Shown: piece by piece, positions 1-12,077 of the stretch | Position numbering within the stretch: position 1 is the first letter of the stretch | How the letters are laid out: each line of letters starts with the position of its first letter | Source of the DNA: Pleurodeles waltl | Taxonomy: Eukaryota; Chordata; Amphibia; Caudata; Salamandridae | DNA length: 64,000 bases | Assembly: GCF_031143425.1 (NCBI RefSeq) | Contig: NC_090446.1 | Location: 657,593,717 to 657,657,716, forward strand | Direction of reading: 5' to 3' | The notes under the pieces: model-generated | Databases searched by the model: none | Told to the model about the DNA's origin: nothing | Seen by the model: only the letters and a program-made list of their open reading frames with translations | Translations under genes and position numbers: made by a program

Positions 1-268
1 ATCAGGTCTCGAGTGATTAATCAGATAGAAAATGGCGGTCACGTACCGTGACCGGCGGCGCACATCGTCATTGGCTACTGAAACCCATAGGGTTCAATGT
101 TAACCAATGCGGCTTAGCACCGCGGTCTTCGACCGCCTACCGCCACGGTGTGCCACGCCAGCGCATTGACCTCACATCCCACTATCACACTTCACAGGTC
201 AGGCAGCCGCCATTTCAAGGGCCCACATGGCATAATTTCTACTGCGTCACACAGGCCTAGGTCTTGCA

Positions 269-1377
269 TTGCCACTCATACAAAACTTTCAATGCATAGC
301 GATTCGTGTACTGTGCAAGCTGTGTGAACGAACCTGGGGGTTGCTTGACTCTGTGCTCCATGTTGTCCTTCCTAGGCACCGTCCGCTGGGACTTGCGAGG
401 AGAAGGATGAATCCTCCCGTGTACCGACCGCTGGTGGACCTGTCGACAATGGAAGAACGACATATCATACTTACATACAGGCTTGACAGAGCAACTATAC
501 ATGAACTATGTGCCCAGCTGGAGCCAGACCTGATGTCCCCCATCCGCCAACCCACAGGGATTCCCCCTCTGGTGCAGGTTCTGTCAGTACTCCATTTTTT
601 GGCAAGTGGGTCTTTTCAGACAACAGTGGCCATGTCATCTGGGATGTGTTGTCTGCCCTGATGAAATACATGCAGAGCTACATTATTTTCCCTGAGGTGG
701 GCGATTTGGCTACAGTGAAGGGTGATTTCTATGCCCTTGGACATATCCCCAACATCATTGGTGCCATTGATGGGACCCATGTGGCTTTGGTTCCCCCCAA
801 AGAAAGTGAGCAGGTGTACAGAAACAGAAAAAGTTATCATTCGATGAATGTCCAGGTGGTCTGTTTGGCTGACCAGTACATCTCCCATGTAAATGCCAAG
901 TTCCCTGGGTCAGTGCATGACGCGTACATCATGCGAAATAGCAGCATCCCTTATGTGATGGAACAACTACAGAGACACCGTGTGTGGCTAATTGGTGACT
1001 CTGGTTACCCCAACCTGTCGTGGCTACTGACCCCAGTGAGGAATCCCCGGACCAGGGCAGAGGAACGGTACAATGAGGCCCATGGGTGAACTAGGAGGAT
1101 CATAGAAAGGACCTTCGGGGTCCTGAAGGCCAGGTTTAGGTGCCTGCATATGACAGGGGGATCCCTAATGTACTCACCAAAGAAGGTGTGTCATATCATC
1201 GTGGCCTGCTGTATGCTTCACAATCTTGCTTTGCGACGCCAGGTGCCTTTTCTGCAGGAGGATGGTCCAGATGGTGGTGTTGTAGCAGCTGTGGAGCCTG
1301 TGGAGAGTGAAGAGGAGGAAGACGACGGGGACAACACGGACAACAGGGATACAGTCATACAACAATATTTTCAGTAG
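269..1377 (+). pseudogene. Harbinger transposase, frameshifted and with a nonsense codon (copy A)
   Basis: This is the DDE transposase of the HARBI1/PIF family, matching the 370-residue frame at 47020-48132 along its length. The first catalytic Asp lies in GAIDGTHVAL, the second in GDSGYP, and the Glu in IIERTFGVLK is kept here. Relative to copy B, 34 bp are missing after about base 646, just after the codons for SSGM. This shifts the frame and creates an early stop at 659-661. The original frame resumes to a TGA at 1087-1089 (CGG in copy B) and then runs to TAG at 1375-1377. The first in-frame Met is at 449, but homology extends upstream of it. Unable to encode an enzyme. Confidence 0.9.
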
Positions 1378-1882
1378 CACACAGGTAAGAATCACCCACG
1401 CCATATTACATTTACTTAAGGCCTCATGCGTCTCTACTGTCTGTGTTTCCCCCCAGTTCCTGTTAACTGATTGGTGACTTTCCCTTCCCTTTTCAGAGCT
1501 GTATGACCCACTGCGTGACTTCTGCTTTGTTTGCCCATGGACTAAAGCTTATTGAAATTGGTATGTTGTCATCACAAAGTAACTGGACATTATTGCACCG
1601 TTATGTGTAATACATTTGTTAAGAATACAAGCAGACTCCTGTTATTTTAAGTGCAATAAGTGATTTATTTTAAGTGCTACATATAGGTACATGATAGTAA
1701 AACGGTGATGGGTGGGGGTGGAGTAATGTCCATGGCAGAGTCCAGTTCTCAGACGCACAGGTGCATTGTCCATATGCCTGTGGAAGGATGGAGCAGGGGC
1801 AGTTAAAGGTTGGACAGGGTGACAATGTGGGACAGTGGGATGACATCAGGGGGTATCTTATGCTGGCAGGGGTCTTGCAATC

Positions 1883-3383
1883 CTACTCTGTCTTCTTGTG
1901 AGATCTCAGGTTCCGCTTGCGGGGTGGTTCTTCTTCTGCAGGAGGTGGGGTTCTGGTGGCCTGTTGTTGTGTGGGGGCCTCCTGTCCACTAGCGCCGGCG
2001 GAGGTGGTAGGCTGTTCCTGGCCTGGGCTAGTGACAGGGGCCCTTTGGGGTGCCACATGGTCCCGCAATGTGATGACCATCTGGTTAAGGGCCACAACGA
2101 TGGTCCCCATTGTGGAACCGATGTTCCTCAGTTCCTCTCTGAACCCCATGTACCGTTCCTCCTGCAGTGCCTGGATCTCCTGGAACCGGGCCAGTACCGT
2201 CGCCATCGTCTCCTGGGAGTGGTGGTAAGCTCCCATGATGGAGGAGAGGGCCTCTTGGAGAGTCGGTTCCCTGGGCCTGTCCCCCCCCTGTCGCACAGCA
2301 GCCCTCCCAGTTCCCCTGTGTTCCTGGGCCTCTGTCCCCTGGACGGTGTGCCCACTACCACTGCCCCCAGGTCCCTGTTGTTGTTGGGGTGGTGGGTCAA
2401 CCTGGGTGCCCTGTAGTGGTGGACACACCGCTGATTGACGTGTCCTGGAGACAGAGGCATGGGCCCGCTAGGTGGGAGCTGTGCTGGTGTTCCCAGAGGG
2501 GGTTGGGTCTGGTGTAGCCTCAGGCTGTCTGTGGGGAACCGACTGTCCAGAGGTCCCCGATGGGCCGGGCTGGTCATCTGGGTCCAGGGAGACAGAGCTG
2601 CTGTCATCGCTGGGGGCCTCTTCTGGGGGTGGGATGGACATCTCTGTACCCTCCGTGGCGGTGTGGTGGCGTTCGGGTCCTGCGGCGGTATAAAGGTATG
2701 GTTATTGCATCTGTGTGTAGCATTTCGTGTGATGGGTGGGTGTCCGTGTACCCAAGTGCAGGCATTCCCTTGTGGGGGCTTTTGTGAGGGTGGCTTGTGG
2801 GGGTGATGTGTGTGTGCAGTGGGCATGCTTTGGTGATGGGTGTCCATGCTTTGTGGTCGCATGCAGGGCTTGGTGTTGGGATGGGTGGGTTGTGATGGTG
2901 AGCCATTTGCAAGGAGTTGGTGTGATGGGGGTGGGGGTGAGGGTAGGGGTATGATTTGGCATGCAGGTGGGGTGGGGGAATGAAGTAGTGAAGATTTGAC
3001 TTACCAGGGTCTATTCCTCCGCCTACTCCTGCGAGGCCCTCAGGATGCAGGATGTGCAAGACTTCCTCCTCCCATGCTGTGAATTCTGGGGGAGTAGGTG
3101 GGGGTCCGCCGCCAGTCTTCTGCACCGCAATGTTGTGCCTTGTTACCATGGAACGCACCTTCCCCCGTAGGTCGTTCCAGCGCTTCCTTATGTCATCCCG
3201 ATTGCGTGGATGCTGTCCCACCGCGTTGACCCTGTCCACTATCCTTTGCCATAGCTCCATCTTCCTGGCAATTGTGGTATGCTGCACCTGTGCCCCAAAG
3301 AGCTGGGGCTCTACACGGACTATTTCCTCCACCATGACCCTGAGTTCTGCGTCAGTGAACCTGGGGTGTCTTTGGGTTGCCAT
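1883..3383 (-). pseudogene. Myb/SANT-like accessory protein, two exons, one nonsense codon (copy A)
   Basis: This is the Harbinger accessory DNA-binding gene, read right to left. Exon 1 is 3383-3005, with ATG at 3383 and donor GTAAGT. Exon 2 is 2679-1883, with acceptor GCAG. Residues about 6-75 form the Myb/SANT-like helix bundle, including ELWQRIVDRVN and DDIRKRWNDLRGKVRSM. The downstream part is Pro/Gln-rich, then a helical segment (REELRNIGSTMGTIVVALNQ), then a basic tail (PPRKRNLRSHKKTE). A TAG at 2470-2468 replaces the CAG of the intact copy at 45011-46511. Splice sites and phase are otherwise the same, and exon 1 is also 379 nt. Its 3' end converges on the transposase, as in copy B. Confidence 0.88.
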
Positions 3384-3982
3384 GGGGTGGTGTGGATGAG
3401 GTGTGGGGTGGCGTTTGTGGTGATGAGTGTGGTGCGTGTGGTGGTGTGTGGTGTTTGGTGCGTGGATTCTGTGTGGGTGATGGTGTTGTGTGCCTCTGTG
3501 TTGTGGGATTGTCTATTCTGTGCTCTCTCTCTAGCCTTCGTCAATAATTTCGGGTCGTAGGGGTTTGTGGGTGATGTGGGTGTGTGTTTTATATTGTGTT
3601 GGGTGTGTGGGAGTGGTGTTAGTATGTGTATCAGGTGTGTGTGTTTCAAAATGACCAATGTGGCTGAGTTTTCTATGTGTGTGTGTATTTTGACCGCAGC
3701 GGTGTGTACCGCCAATGGAATACCGCGTTTGAAAGACCGCCGCGTGGATTCGTGTGTCGTGATAGTGTGGGCGTATTTCTGTTGGCGTGACGGTGGAGGT
3801 TTGGTCATCGCCATTTTTTCGCTGACCTTTGGTATGGCGGACTTTTGTGGATGTCGGGCTTTTGGCGGGTTGCAAGTTGCGGGTCAGAATGACCGTGGCG
3901 GTTTACCGCGGCCGCAGCGGTGTTATGGCGGTCTTCTGACCGGCGGTAAGCGCCTTTTACCACCGAGGTCAGAATGAACCCC

Positions 3983-4297
3983 TTATTCCTTAAAAAATCA
4001 TATCTCCAGTTCCCTTTATGGGATTTTTGTTGTTTTAGTGTAATTTTCAAGATAAAAATAAAATGTATTTTTATAAATTGGTGTTGGATTTTTATTTTTT
4101 TTTACTTATTTACTGTTTTGTGATTTTAAAATGCTTTACACACCTGTCTCCTTGGTTAAGCCTAACTGCTGGTTGCCAAGCTACCAAGGGTTGAGCTGGG
4201 ATTGATTTATTGAGACCTGACTGGATGTAGTGGGGTTAGTGGCCTATTGCTAGGTGTAGGTACTTGCCTGCCCTTACCAATAATCCACTTTCCAACA
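3983..4297 (+). repeat. 3' end of an LTR, target of Harbinger copy A
   Basis: From about 3990 the sequence parallels the 3' end of the LTR at 25715-28008. Shared stretches include TAAATTGGTGTTGGATTTTT, AAGCTACCAAGGGTTGA and CCCTTACCAATAATCCACT, and both end in AACA. An AATAAA at about 4057 would fit the polyadenylation signal of the R region. The 5' part of the LTR is cut off by Harbinger copy A. No coding sequence. Confidence 0.75.
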
Positions 4298-4534
4298 GTA
4301 GAGAGGAGGTGGGTGGGGCAGCAAGCCAACTCTTCAGGGCTGGGGGAAAGGGCAACAGCAGAACAACAACCACACAGGAGTGTAATCAGGGAGCACGGAC
4401 ATGAACTTGGTCAATGGATGGCAGAGAGGTGCGGAGACAGGAGCAACAAGCTTGGGTGTGTGCAGCATAAGTGCAGACCAGGGCCTGTGTCCAAACCCTC
4501 CACCGTGTATTGCGGTGGGCAACCCATTTAACAT
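4298..4534. other. Unassigned spacer between LTR and foldback element
   Basis: Purine-rich DNA without a supported gene. Its right part (CACCGTG...GGTGGGCAACCC) loosely resembles 15780-15840, which precedes the second copy of the neighbouring foldback element. It may be an outer part of that repeat. Confidence 0.4.
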
Positions 4535-4686
4535 TTTAAAAAACATAGGGATTCATAGAAAAAAACAAAAGTTACTGGGACGTTATAGTTAGGACATAGA
4601 ATTAGAAAACATTAGAAATTCACTACAAAACCAAAGGTTACCAGGACTTTATAGTTAGGTTCCGATTTTACACACACAAAACCACA
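4535..4686 (+). repeat. Left half of a foldback (MITE-like) element, split by a LINE
   Basis: The left arm contains CAAAGGTTACCAGGACTTTA and parallels 15850-16010. The right arm, at 6636-6990, ends with the inverse (AAAGTCCCTGTAACCTTTGG). The two halves are now separated by an L2 element. Non-coding. Confidence 0.75.
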
Positions 4687-6635
4687 GATCAGACTCTGGA
4701 CAACCACACAGCCTTCTAAAACGCCATCCACAGACACCACCAACTCATCCAAGCCGCCAGGAGAACCCCCTTCAAAGACCGAATCAACAACAATGCACAC
4801 AGCCACGAAGAGTTCTTCAAAGTTGTGAAGGAGCTCTCCAACCCCCACTCCAATGCCAATGACATCCCGCCATCCCAAGACCTCTGTGACTCCCTAGCCT
4901 CCTACTTCCACCGCAAGATTGCAGACATCCACGACAGCTTCAGGACCCAGACCACCGGCAACCACCAACACCACAGATTCACCTCCGACCACCCTTCTGC
5001 TCTCCTGGACCCACGTCAACGACAATGACACCATCAAAATCATGAACACCATTCACTCCGGCTCTCCATCGGACCCTTGCCCTCCCCACATCCTCAACGA
5101 AGCAAGCTCTGTCATCGTACCCCAACTACAGAAGATCATCAACAGCTCCTCCGAGTCTGCCACATTCCCAGAGAGATGGCAACAGGCCGAGATCAACGCC
5201 CTCCTCAAAAATCCCAAAGTAGACCCAAAGTACCTCAAGAACTCTGGCCTATCTCCCTGCTCCCATTCCCGGCAAAAGTAATCGAGAAGGCTGTTAACAG
5301 ACAACTAACCTGCTTCCTCGAGGAGAAGTGCACCCTGGACCCTTCCAAATCCAGATACCGCAGCAACAACAGCACTGAAACCGCCCTCATCACTGCCACT
5401 GATGACATCAGAACCATACTGGACAACGGCAAAACTGCGGTCCTCATCCCCCTGGACATCTCGTCTGCGTTCGACACCGTCTGCCACCACACCATACGCT
5501 CATGCCTCAGGTGTGCAGTAATCCGCGACAGAGCCCTGGACTGGGTCACCTCCTTTCTCACCGGCAGAACCCAGAGAGTCTGCCTTCCCCCATTCCACTC
5601 GGAGGCCACTGAAATCATCTGCAGTGTACCCCAGGGGTCACCCTTCAGCCCGACCCTCTTCAATGTCTACATGGCCCCACACCCTGACATCTCCCGATCC
5701 CACAACCTCAACATCATCTCATAAGCTGACAACACCCTGCTGATCCTCTCCCTCACCAAGGACTCCAACAAACACAAAGGAATGAAGGTCATCGCCGAAT
5801 GGATGAAGAGCAGCTGCCTCAAACTCAATTCTGACAAGACAGAAGTCCTCATCTTCGGCTTCACCCCCTCCGCATGGGATGACTCCTGGTGGCCTGCTGC
5901 TCTTGGAGCCACTCTGACTCCCACCGATCACGCATGCAACCTAGGATTCATCTTGGACTCCTTATTATCCATGACCCAGCAAGTCCACGCCATCTCCTCC
6001 TCCTGCTTCAACACCCTCTGCTTGCCCCGAAAGATCTACAAATGGATACCCACCGAAACCAGAAGAGCAGTCACTCACGCCCTCGTAAGCAGCAAACTGG
6101 ACTACGGCAATGCCCTCTATGCAGGAACCACGGCCAAACTCCAGAAGAGGCTGCAACACATCCAGAACGCCTCTGCTCATCCCATCCTGGACATCCCCCA
6201 CCACTGTTACAGCACAGACCACCTGAGAAACCTGCACTGGCTCCCAGTAAACAAGAGAATCACCTTAAAATCCTCAACCACGCTCCCAAAGCCCTGCACA
6301 ACACTGGACCAGAATACCTCAACAGACGGCTCTCATTCTACATCCCGACTCTGCATCTCCGCTCCACCAACCTTGCCCTCACAACTGTCCCACGCAGCTG
6401 CAGAACTACAAACGGCGGTAGATCATTCTCGAACCTCGCCGCCAAAATGTGGAACACTCTTCCCACCCACCTGCGCCAGACCAAAGACCTCCTTACCTTC
6501 AGGAAACTTCTCAAGACCTGGTTGTTCGAGCAGTAGCAGCACCTCCCCCTCTTCTCTCCCCGCCACCTCAGCACCTGGAGACCCTCAAGGGTGAGTAGTG
6601 AGCTTTACAAATTCCTGATTGATTGATTGATTGAT
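4687..6635 (+). mobile_element. L2-type LINE, 5'-truncated
   Basis: This is a non-LTR retrotransposon of the L2 group. It begins abruptly inside reverse-transcriptase coding sequence and ends in a GATT microsatellite tail (about 6617-6635), a 3' end style seen in the CR1/L2 supergroup. It interrupts the foldback element of 4535-6990: the flanks (AAAACCACA and AGAAATACAGAT) are contiguous in the uninterrupted copy at about 16000-16020. No promoter or endonuclease domain is present. Confidence 0.85.
4825..6594 (+). pseudogene. L2 reverse transcriptase, frameshifted
   Basis: Fragments in several frames together give the L2 RT and C-terminus. The fingers motif RPISLLPF appears as WPISLLPFPAKVIEKAVNRQ (about 5250-5300), then the STETALITATDDI block, LDISSAFDTVCH (about 5450), RALDWVTSFLTGRTQRV, and VPQGSPFSPTLFNVYM (about 5630). 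The catalytic YADDT block is destroyed: a TAA stands where the Tyr codon is expected (5722-5724) and the second Asp is Asn. A further frame from 5782 holds the thumb (SCLKLNSDKTEVLIFG) and the C-terminal domain. At least two frameshifts separate the blocks. Inactive. Confidence 0.88.
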
Positions 6636-6990
6636 AGAAATACAGATGTTAAAGTTAGAGTTACTTCAAGTAACTAAAACGTGTGCCTTAGGGTAGCTAT
6701 AACTCACGCCTTCACCATGCTCTGCTAATTACCCCTAATATTACATCACTCATGACATCTTCTATGACATCATTGATGATATCACTGTATCATTTGCAGT
6801 AAAAATATTGTGGAGAAAACCATGCATGGTGGGAGTGCAGGTTATAGTTACCTTAGGGCATGAGTTATAGTACTTGAAATAACTCTAAGTATAACAGTTG
6901 AACTTCCATGGTTGTGTGGACATAAAATCTGAATCTAACTATAAAGTCCCTGTAACCTTTGGATTTTTAGTGAATTTGACTATATACGAC
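6636..6990 (+). repeat. Right half of the LINE-split foldback element
   Basis: This continues the element of 4535-4686. It contains the internal inverted motifs GTTACTTCAAGTAACT and TAGTTACCTTAGGGCATGAG. It ends with AAAGTCCCTGTAACCTTTGG, the inverse of the left arm. It parallels 16010-16352 throughout. Confidence 0.72.
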
Positions 6991-7670
6991 GCCGTCAACT
7001 GGACACTCGCCAAATTCAAACAACTCTGATCATTAGTTCTTTGTCTTTTACAGCAATTACAGTGTTGGAAATACTGGTTCCGCCATCTTGTGATGGGGAG
7101 TACTATAGTTAACAGTCCTATTATCACAAGTTTTTTAATCTTGTTCACATTTCTGTAATTACAATTTACTAAATATCATTTATGTACTGCAGTTTGTATT
7201 CTTTCAGCATATTTTTCAGGATCAGGGAACATATTTAATTCTTATGCACACAATTGTGGATATGTCCACGTGAACACCCAATTTAGAATTCCTACTATGC
7301 ATATAACATTACAATAAAGTGTCTTGTGCATATCTACATTCCTAATTTAGAATACTATAGCAGATTAAATTAAGTCATAATGATAATAATATCTGAACAG
7401 GCTACCAATAAGCAAAATCTATATTTTGCATTCAAGTTATAAACAGAGTGACATGTATGTGTAGACCATAATTATGCACAGAAATTTGTAAGATTGGATA
7501 CAAAATGATGCAATTATAGCACCTTGATTCAAAAGTTCACCCCTTCGAATCACTTTTTATATCAGTCAGTATCCAACAACTTGAATCAACATATTATGAT
7601 TAAAGTGACGTTCGTGTGCGTGCTGCAAGTAGTGCAAATTAATAAATACTATATATATGTATATATATAC

Positions 7671-7703
<33 letters not shown>

Positions 7704-8849
7704 CATATATATAATTAAATATAGTCCCTTAATGGGATAGATTGTACATAATGTCATCCTGGGCCTCGATTAGGACAATCTCCCCCTGTAATCACCTATT
7801 ATATTAATCAATATCAGATAGCTAGTATCCTTGTTTACTGATTAACATGACATGTGCTATACATATTATGGTCTGTGCAAAGTAAATGCCTTTATCATAC
7901 ATATGTGTATTTATACATCCACTCTCTTATGAATAATCTATCTGTACCTTATGGATTGTGTCATTGTTCCACAGCTAAAGTGACATGTGTCAAGCAAATT
8001 GCAGTAAGTTCGGAATATGTAAATGGGATATACAGACTTTATATATAGATATATATATAAATATATATATAGATATATATATTTTTTATATTTACACTGA
8101 CAGTGAATGATAACTCAAGCTACACTGTTCTAAACATTGCATGATATTGACCACATATTCTATATAGTGCAAATAGCATGTAAAGTGCTGTGTATGTCTG
8201 CTTCCTCTTTGTATAATGTCATCCTATTGTGCAGAATCAATAACCTATTATTCTTACAAATGTAGCAATAGATTATATTAAAACACATTGGACTCATAAA
8301 TGAGACCAGGGTGTCTACAATCATCTACAGTGCAAATAAAACCATATATAAATAAATGGCTACAAGCATCAATAATCACATATCAAGTCTTCCTTCTCAA
8401 AATGTGAACCATTGTCAATAAAGAGACATCCTACATGAATCACAAATCAAAATAAATACATAAACAAAACAGATCAGTAATTGCAGTTGGATCTTTCTTC
8501 CCATAAATCTGGTTCGTTGTGATATTTCCAAAGGGACATCCTGCATGAATCCCAAACCATTACAAATCTATGAATAGAGCAGATCCTACAGATGAGACCA
8601 ATTGCACTTCAATTGATTTTGTCTTATATCCCTCCCCATTCTCTTATTTATGTCATATTTTAAATCTTTGTGAGTGTACATGTAATGCTGCATCCAAGTT
8701 GTGTCCCCATGGCTTCTTTGAGCCAAATATTAAAATCATTTTAGATTCTGGGGACCTAATTTTATTTGTTTGATTCCATAGAAGGTCATGCTACTGCAGT
8801 CTTCCTCATGAACATGCCAGAAGTGTTTTGATAATGGATAAGATCAGTC
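6991..8849. other. AT-rich non-coding DNA, possibly PLE 3' flank
   Basis: No supported gene. It contains TA/TACA-rich microsatellites at about 7650-7715 and 8040-8090. It also has a diverged direct repeat about 109 bp apart (GACATCCTACATGAATC near 8425 and GACATCCTGCATGAATC near 8534). It lies immediately 3' of a minus-strand Penelope-like element and may include its terminal region. Confidence 0.45.
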
Positions 8850-11200
8850 TTGATTTTTAATCACTCAAAGATGTTGGAGAAATTTGATCTCCAGTTTGTG
8901 GATTGTACTTCCCACATATTTTCCCTGACAGCCACATTGGATAATATAAATTACAAAGTCTGTTTCACAAGTGATTCTCTCTTTAATAGGATACCTTCTT
9001 CCTTCAATTGTTGTAAAAGTTTGCATGTTCATGGCATATTCACAAGCCTTGCAGTGGCCACAAACCCAGAAGCCCGAACTTTTTTTGTCCACCAATATGT
9101 GTTCTCTTTCTTGGCAAACAAACTCTTGGTTGGAAAATCTCCCAGAAAGTTAGCTTTCTGATATGTTATCTGAGGATGCTGGCCAATCTTTGTTTCAATA
9201 TGTTGATCTTGTTGTAAAACATGCCAGTTGCGATTTAAAATGTCTTTAATCACCTGATGCTGACAAAAATTCTAAAAAAAAGTCTGGGTCGAGACATATC
9301 GTTGTCTTTATGTACACTAGAATACTGATGTTTGAAAAGCAGATCCTCCCTTTTCTTGCCTTTGACCCTATTGTAGTCATCAGTAAGGACCTACTGTGGA
9401 AATACTCTCCCCAGAAATCTCTGTATCATCACTGATGTATTGTTCTCAAATGCCAAATTGCTGGTGCAGATCCTGTGAGTCTGTAGGAGGTGACTGTAGG
9501 GAATGCTCCATTTCAGAGCCTTTGGATGCCCACTATTACCACGTAGAATTGAATTACATGCTGTGGGTTTGCGATACACAGTTGTTTCCAGTTTCTCATC
9601 TCTTACTTCAAGCAAAACATCCAGAAATTCCTTTTTACTTCTGCTCCATGTGGTGACTAGATGGATGTTTAAGTTGTTCTTATTTAGTAAGTCAATATAT
9701 TCCCGTAGTGCATTCCTATGTCCATCACATATGAGGAACAGGTAATCAATAAATCTCACCCACAACACTACTTTTCCATATAGGAACTTAATTTATCAGA
9801 CCATGGGCCAGATGTAGAAAAGAAACATTTTGCGACTTGCAAATAGCGAGTCAAAGCGACTCGCTATTTGCAACTCGCAAAATGTTATGCAGTACGGTGT
9901 CTCAGACACCGACTGCGACTCTCTATGGTGTCGCAATGACCCACCTCATGAATATTCATGAGGTGGGTCGCAAATTGCAGCCCCATAGCGAGTCAAGGCA
10001 CTCGCAAACATGGAGGCCTGCTGTAGTCAGCAGACCTCCGTGTTCATGACTGCTTTAAATAAAGCAGTTTTTTTTTTTAAGTGTAGCCCGTTTTCCTTAA
10101 AGGAAAACGAGCTGCACTTAAAAAAAAAAACGAAACCTTTAGTTTCGGTATTTTTTCAGGGCAGGGAGTGGTCCCTTGGACCACTCCCTGCCCTGAAAAA
10201 ATATTTTTGGGTCCATTCACAAAGTGGAAGGGGTCCCTTCCAATTTGCGAGTGGGTTACCATCCACTTCAAGTGGATGGTAACTGCGACTCCATTTGCGA
10301 CCGCGTACGCGGTCGCAAATGGAATTGCATCCCACTGCGAGTCGCAAATAGGAAGGGAACACCCCTTCCTATTTGCGAGTCGGAAATGCATTTTGCGAGT
10401 CGGTCCCGACTCGCAAAATGCATTTCTGCATAGGAAACTCACATTTGCGACTCGCAAATGGCAATTTTTGCCGTTTGCGAGTCGCAAATCGTTTCCTACA
10501 TCTGGCCCCATGTCACTTCTTCCCCCCCATGTAAAGGTTGGCGAATACTGGGCTAAATGAGGCCCCCATCGTTGTACCTTGTTTCGGAAGATAGTGCTCA
10601 CTATTAAATAAAAAGTAGTTCTTCTATGGGACGTATTCTCAAAAAGTACCTACAAGCTTCCATACCAAATTGATGTTTGGTGGATGTATATAAAGATGAA
10701 ACATCCATTGTAACTATAGGCTAACTGTTTTGTCAAGGAATGTTCTCAATCTTGGATAACAAGTCTGTTGTGTCCTGTAAATAAGATCTGTAACGTAGGG
10801 ACATCATACTCACAATTGGTCTTCCAGGTGGATATTATTTATCTTTATGAATTTTAGGCAAAAATTAGATACATGGAATTCTTGGAGAGCTCATTTTCAG
10901 ATATGTATATTCTTCATACTCAATAAGATGACATTACAACCACGCATTTAGCATCTTGTGGTAGCTATTTTGGTGACTCAGAGTTGGATATCCTTTCAGT
11001 TTCTCATTGTGGTCACAATAGTGTAATTGGCGCTGGGATTCCTTAATATAATGATCCAAGTCCATAATCACAATACTTCCACCTTTATCTGAGGGTTTGA
11101 TATTTGTGAACTTGTGGTTTCTGAGTGTATTTGTTGGAAGGTGGGTCATTAGTTGTGTAGCCTGCACAAGTAATGGGTCTGCACACAACTACCACTGGGA
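8850..11200 (-). pseudogene. Penelope-like element: reverse transcriptase plus GIY-YIG endonuclease, broken
   Basis: Read right to left, the PLE protein is recognisable in pieces. The N-terminal RT block NIKPSDKGGSIVIMD lies at about 11090-11050. The GTTMGASFSPVFANLYMG block lies at about 10580-10510. The catalytic block appears as FIDYLFLI (about 9760-9735), with Tyr where the second Asp is expected. A downstream block has TVYRKPTACNSILR. Then comes the GIY-YIG nuclease with FVIYIIQCGCQGKYVGSTIH (about 8960-8900). PLEs combine telomerase-like RT with this nuclease. Several frameshifts and a 704-bp MITE (9805-10508) interrupt it. Confidence 0.85.
9805..10508. mobile_element. Palindrome-rich MITE, GGGCCAGATGTAG family
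   Basis: The ends are GGGCCAGATGTAG and its exact inverse CTACATCTGGCCC, flanked by the 3-bp repeat CAT on both sides (9802-9804 and 10509-10511). The interior is a string of inverted repeats built around GCGACTCGCAAA, plus hairpins such as GGGAGTGGTCCC...GGACCACTCCC (about 10160-10195) and TTGCGACCGCGTACGCGGTC. No transposase is present. It sits within the PLE reading frame between two RT motifs. A diverged relative occurs at 60214-60889. Confidence 0.88.
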
Positions 11201-12077
11201 ACCAAGCACTCCATTGACTCTTATAGGGTATGGTTGCAGAGCAGTCCAAGGCTTACTCAAGGGAGGTGGTGTGGGCTAGTAATCCCCATTCATGAGCACA
11301 CAAGCATGGCACTCAATAAATGATTATCCAGTCTGTGCTTTTTCTTTTGATAAAGTAAAAGTACATTTATTACACACACACAATACTCAATAAAATGCAA
11401 CCATTTACAAATACACACAAAAATTACCCTTGGATGACTTTGTGAAATCTCTCATGTCTGCCCCTAGGAGAAATATAATTAACAACCCACATGGCAAAAC
11501 AATCCCCGGTATCCCAATGCAACATTTGCCTGTAATGTAGAGAGAAATCACCAAAATCTGACAAATAAGCACATTTACTGTACAAGAGAGTATTTATCAG
11601 TCTCATTACGCAAGTCAGCATCACAAGAAACACATAGACATTTAAATACTTTAAACAGTAAATATTACTTTTGGATTACTATTAGATTACTTCTTGATTT
11701 CCCTAGTGTAACATCATACCCTGGATTAGCCTGGTGTAATACCATCCTACACCCCCAGAGGGTGCATTCACACAAGCCAAGAACAAAAGTTACAAAATGC
11801 TGATGCTTTACATTTGGTTATAACCCTTGGGGGTTTCCTTTGTCCTATCCAACATAGGGTGGGACATAAACATTATGCTGGGGGGACGCTGCGCTGTTCC
11901 TGCAACTCCCCCTGACATTATGCACTTTTTGGTGGTGACCCCATCTTCCCTTGGGCCTCGCAAGGCCCTATGGGATATATCCTTATTTAATAAGCAGCTC
12001 TCCTGCTGTGCCAGGGACAGCTGCTCTGCTTTCTTTCGTGTGGCCTAAGGCTGCCGAGTTCATCATGCCTTCTTCAT
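11201..12077. other. Unassigned repeat DNA
   Basis: AT-rich DNA becoming GC-rich toward 11880. It contains a CA-rich stretch (about 11370-11425) and AATAAA signals near 11315. It could be the beginning of an LTR-like element that includes the arrays at 12078-12915, but no diagnostic termini were found. Confidence 0.4.

Larger units (their letters stand above)
1..3982 (-). mobile_element. Harbinger transposon copy A, left-truncated by window edge
   Basis: This is a decayed copy of the same element as 44412-52738, in the opposite orientation. Bases 1-270 match the reverse complement of about 48130-48470, including the non-coding DNA between transposase and second Myb gene, so the element continues beyond base 1. 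The right end reads GAGGTCAGAATGAACCCC and then TTA, mirroring the GGGGGTCATTCCAACC end of copy B. Order on the plus strand is transposase pseudogene, then Myb-like pseudogene on the opposite strand. Its target is an LTR whose sequence resumes at about 3990. Both genes carry disabling changes, so the copy is dead. A target-site duplication cannot be tested because the other end is missing. Confidence 0.85.

Noticed and set aside
2128..2862. 244-codon frame on the minus strand rich in His, Thr and Pro
   Set aside because: It overlaps the Myb-like exon 2 and intron in another frame; composition reflects CCAC-rich DNA.
4616..4878. 88-codon minus-strand frame
   Set aside because: Opposite-strand shadow of the foldback arm and the L2 start.
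10077..10601. 174-codon minus-strand frame
   Set aside because: It lies mainly inside a palindromic MITE, mirrors an opposite-strand frame and has no domain.
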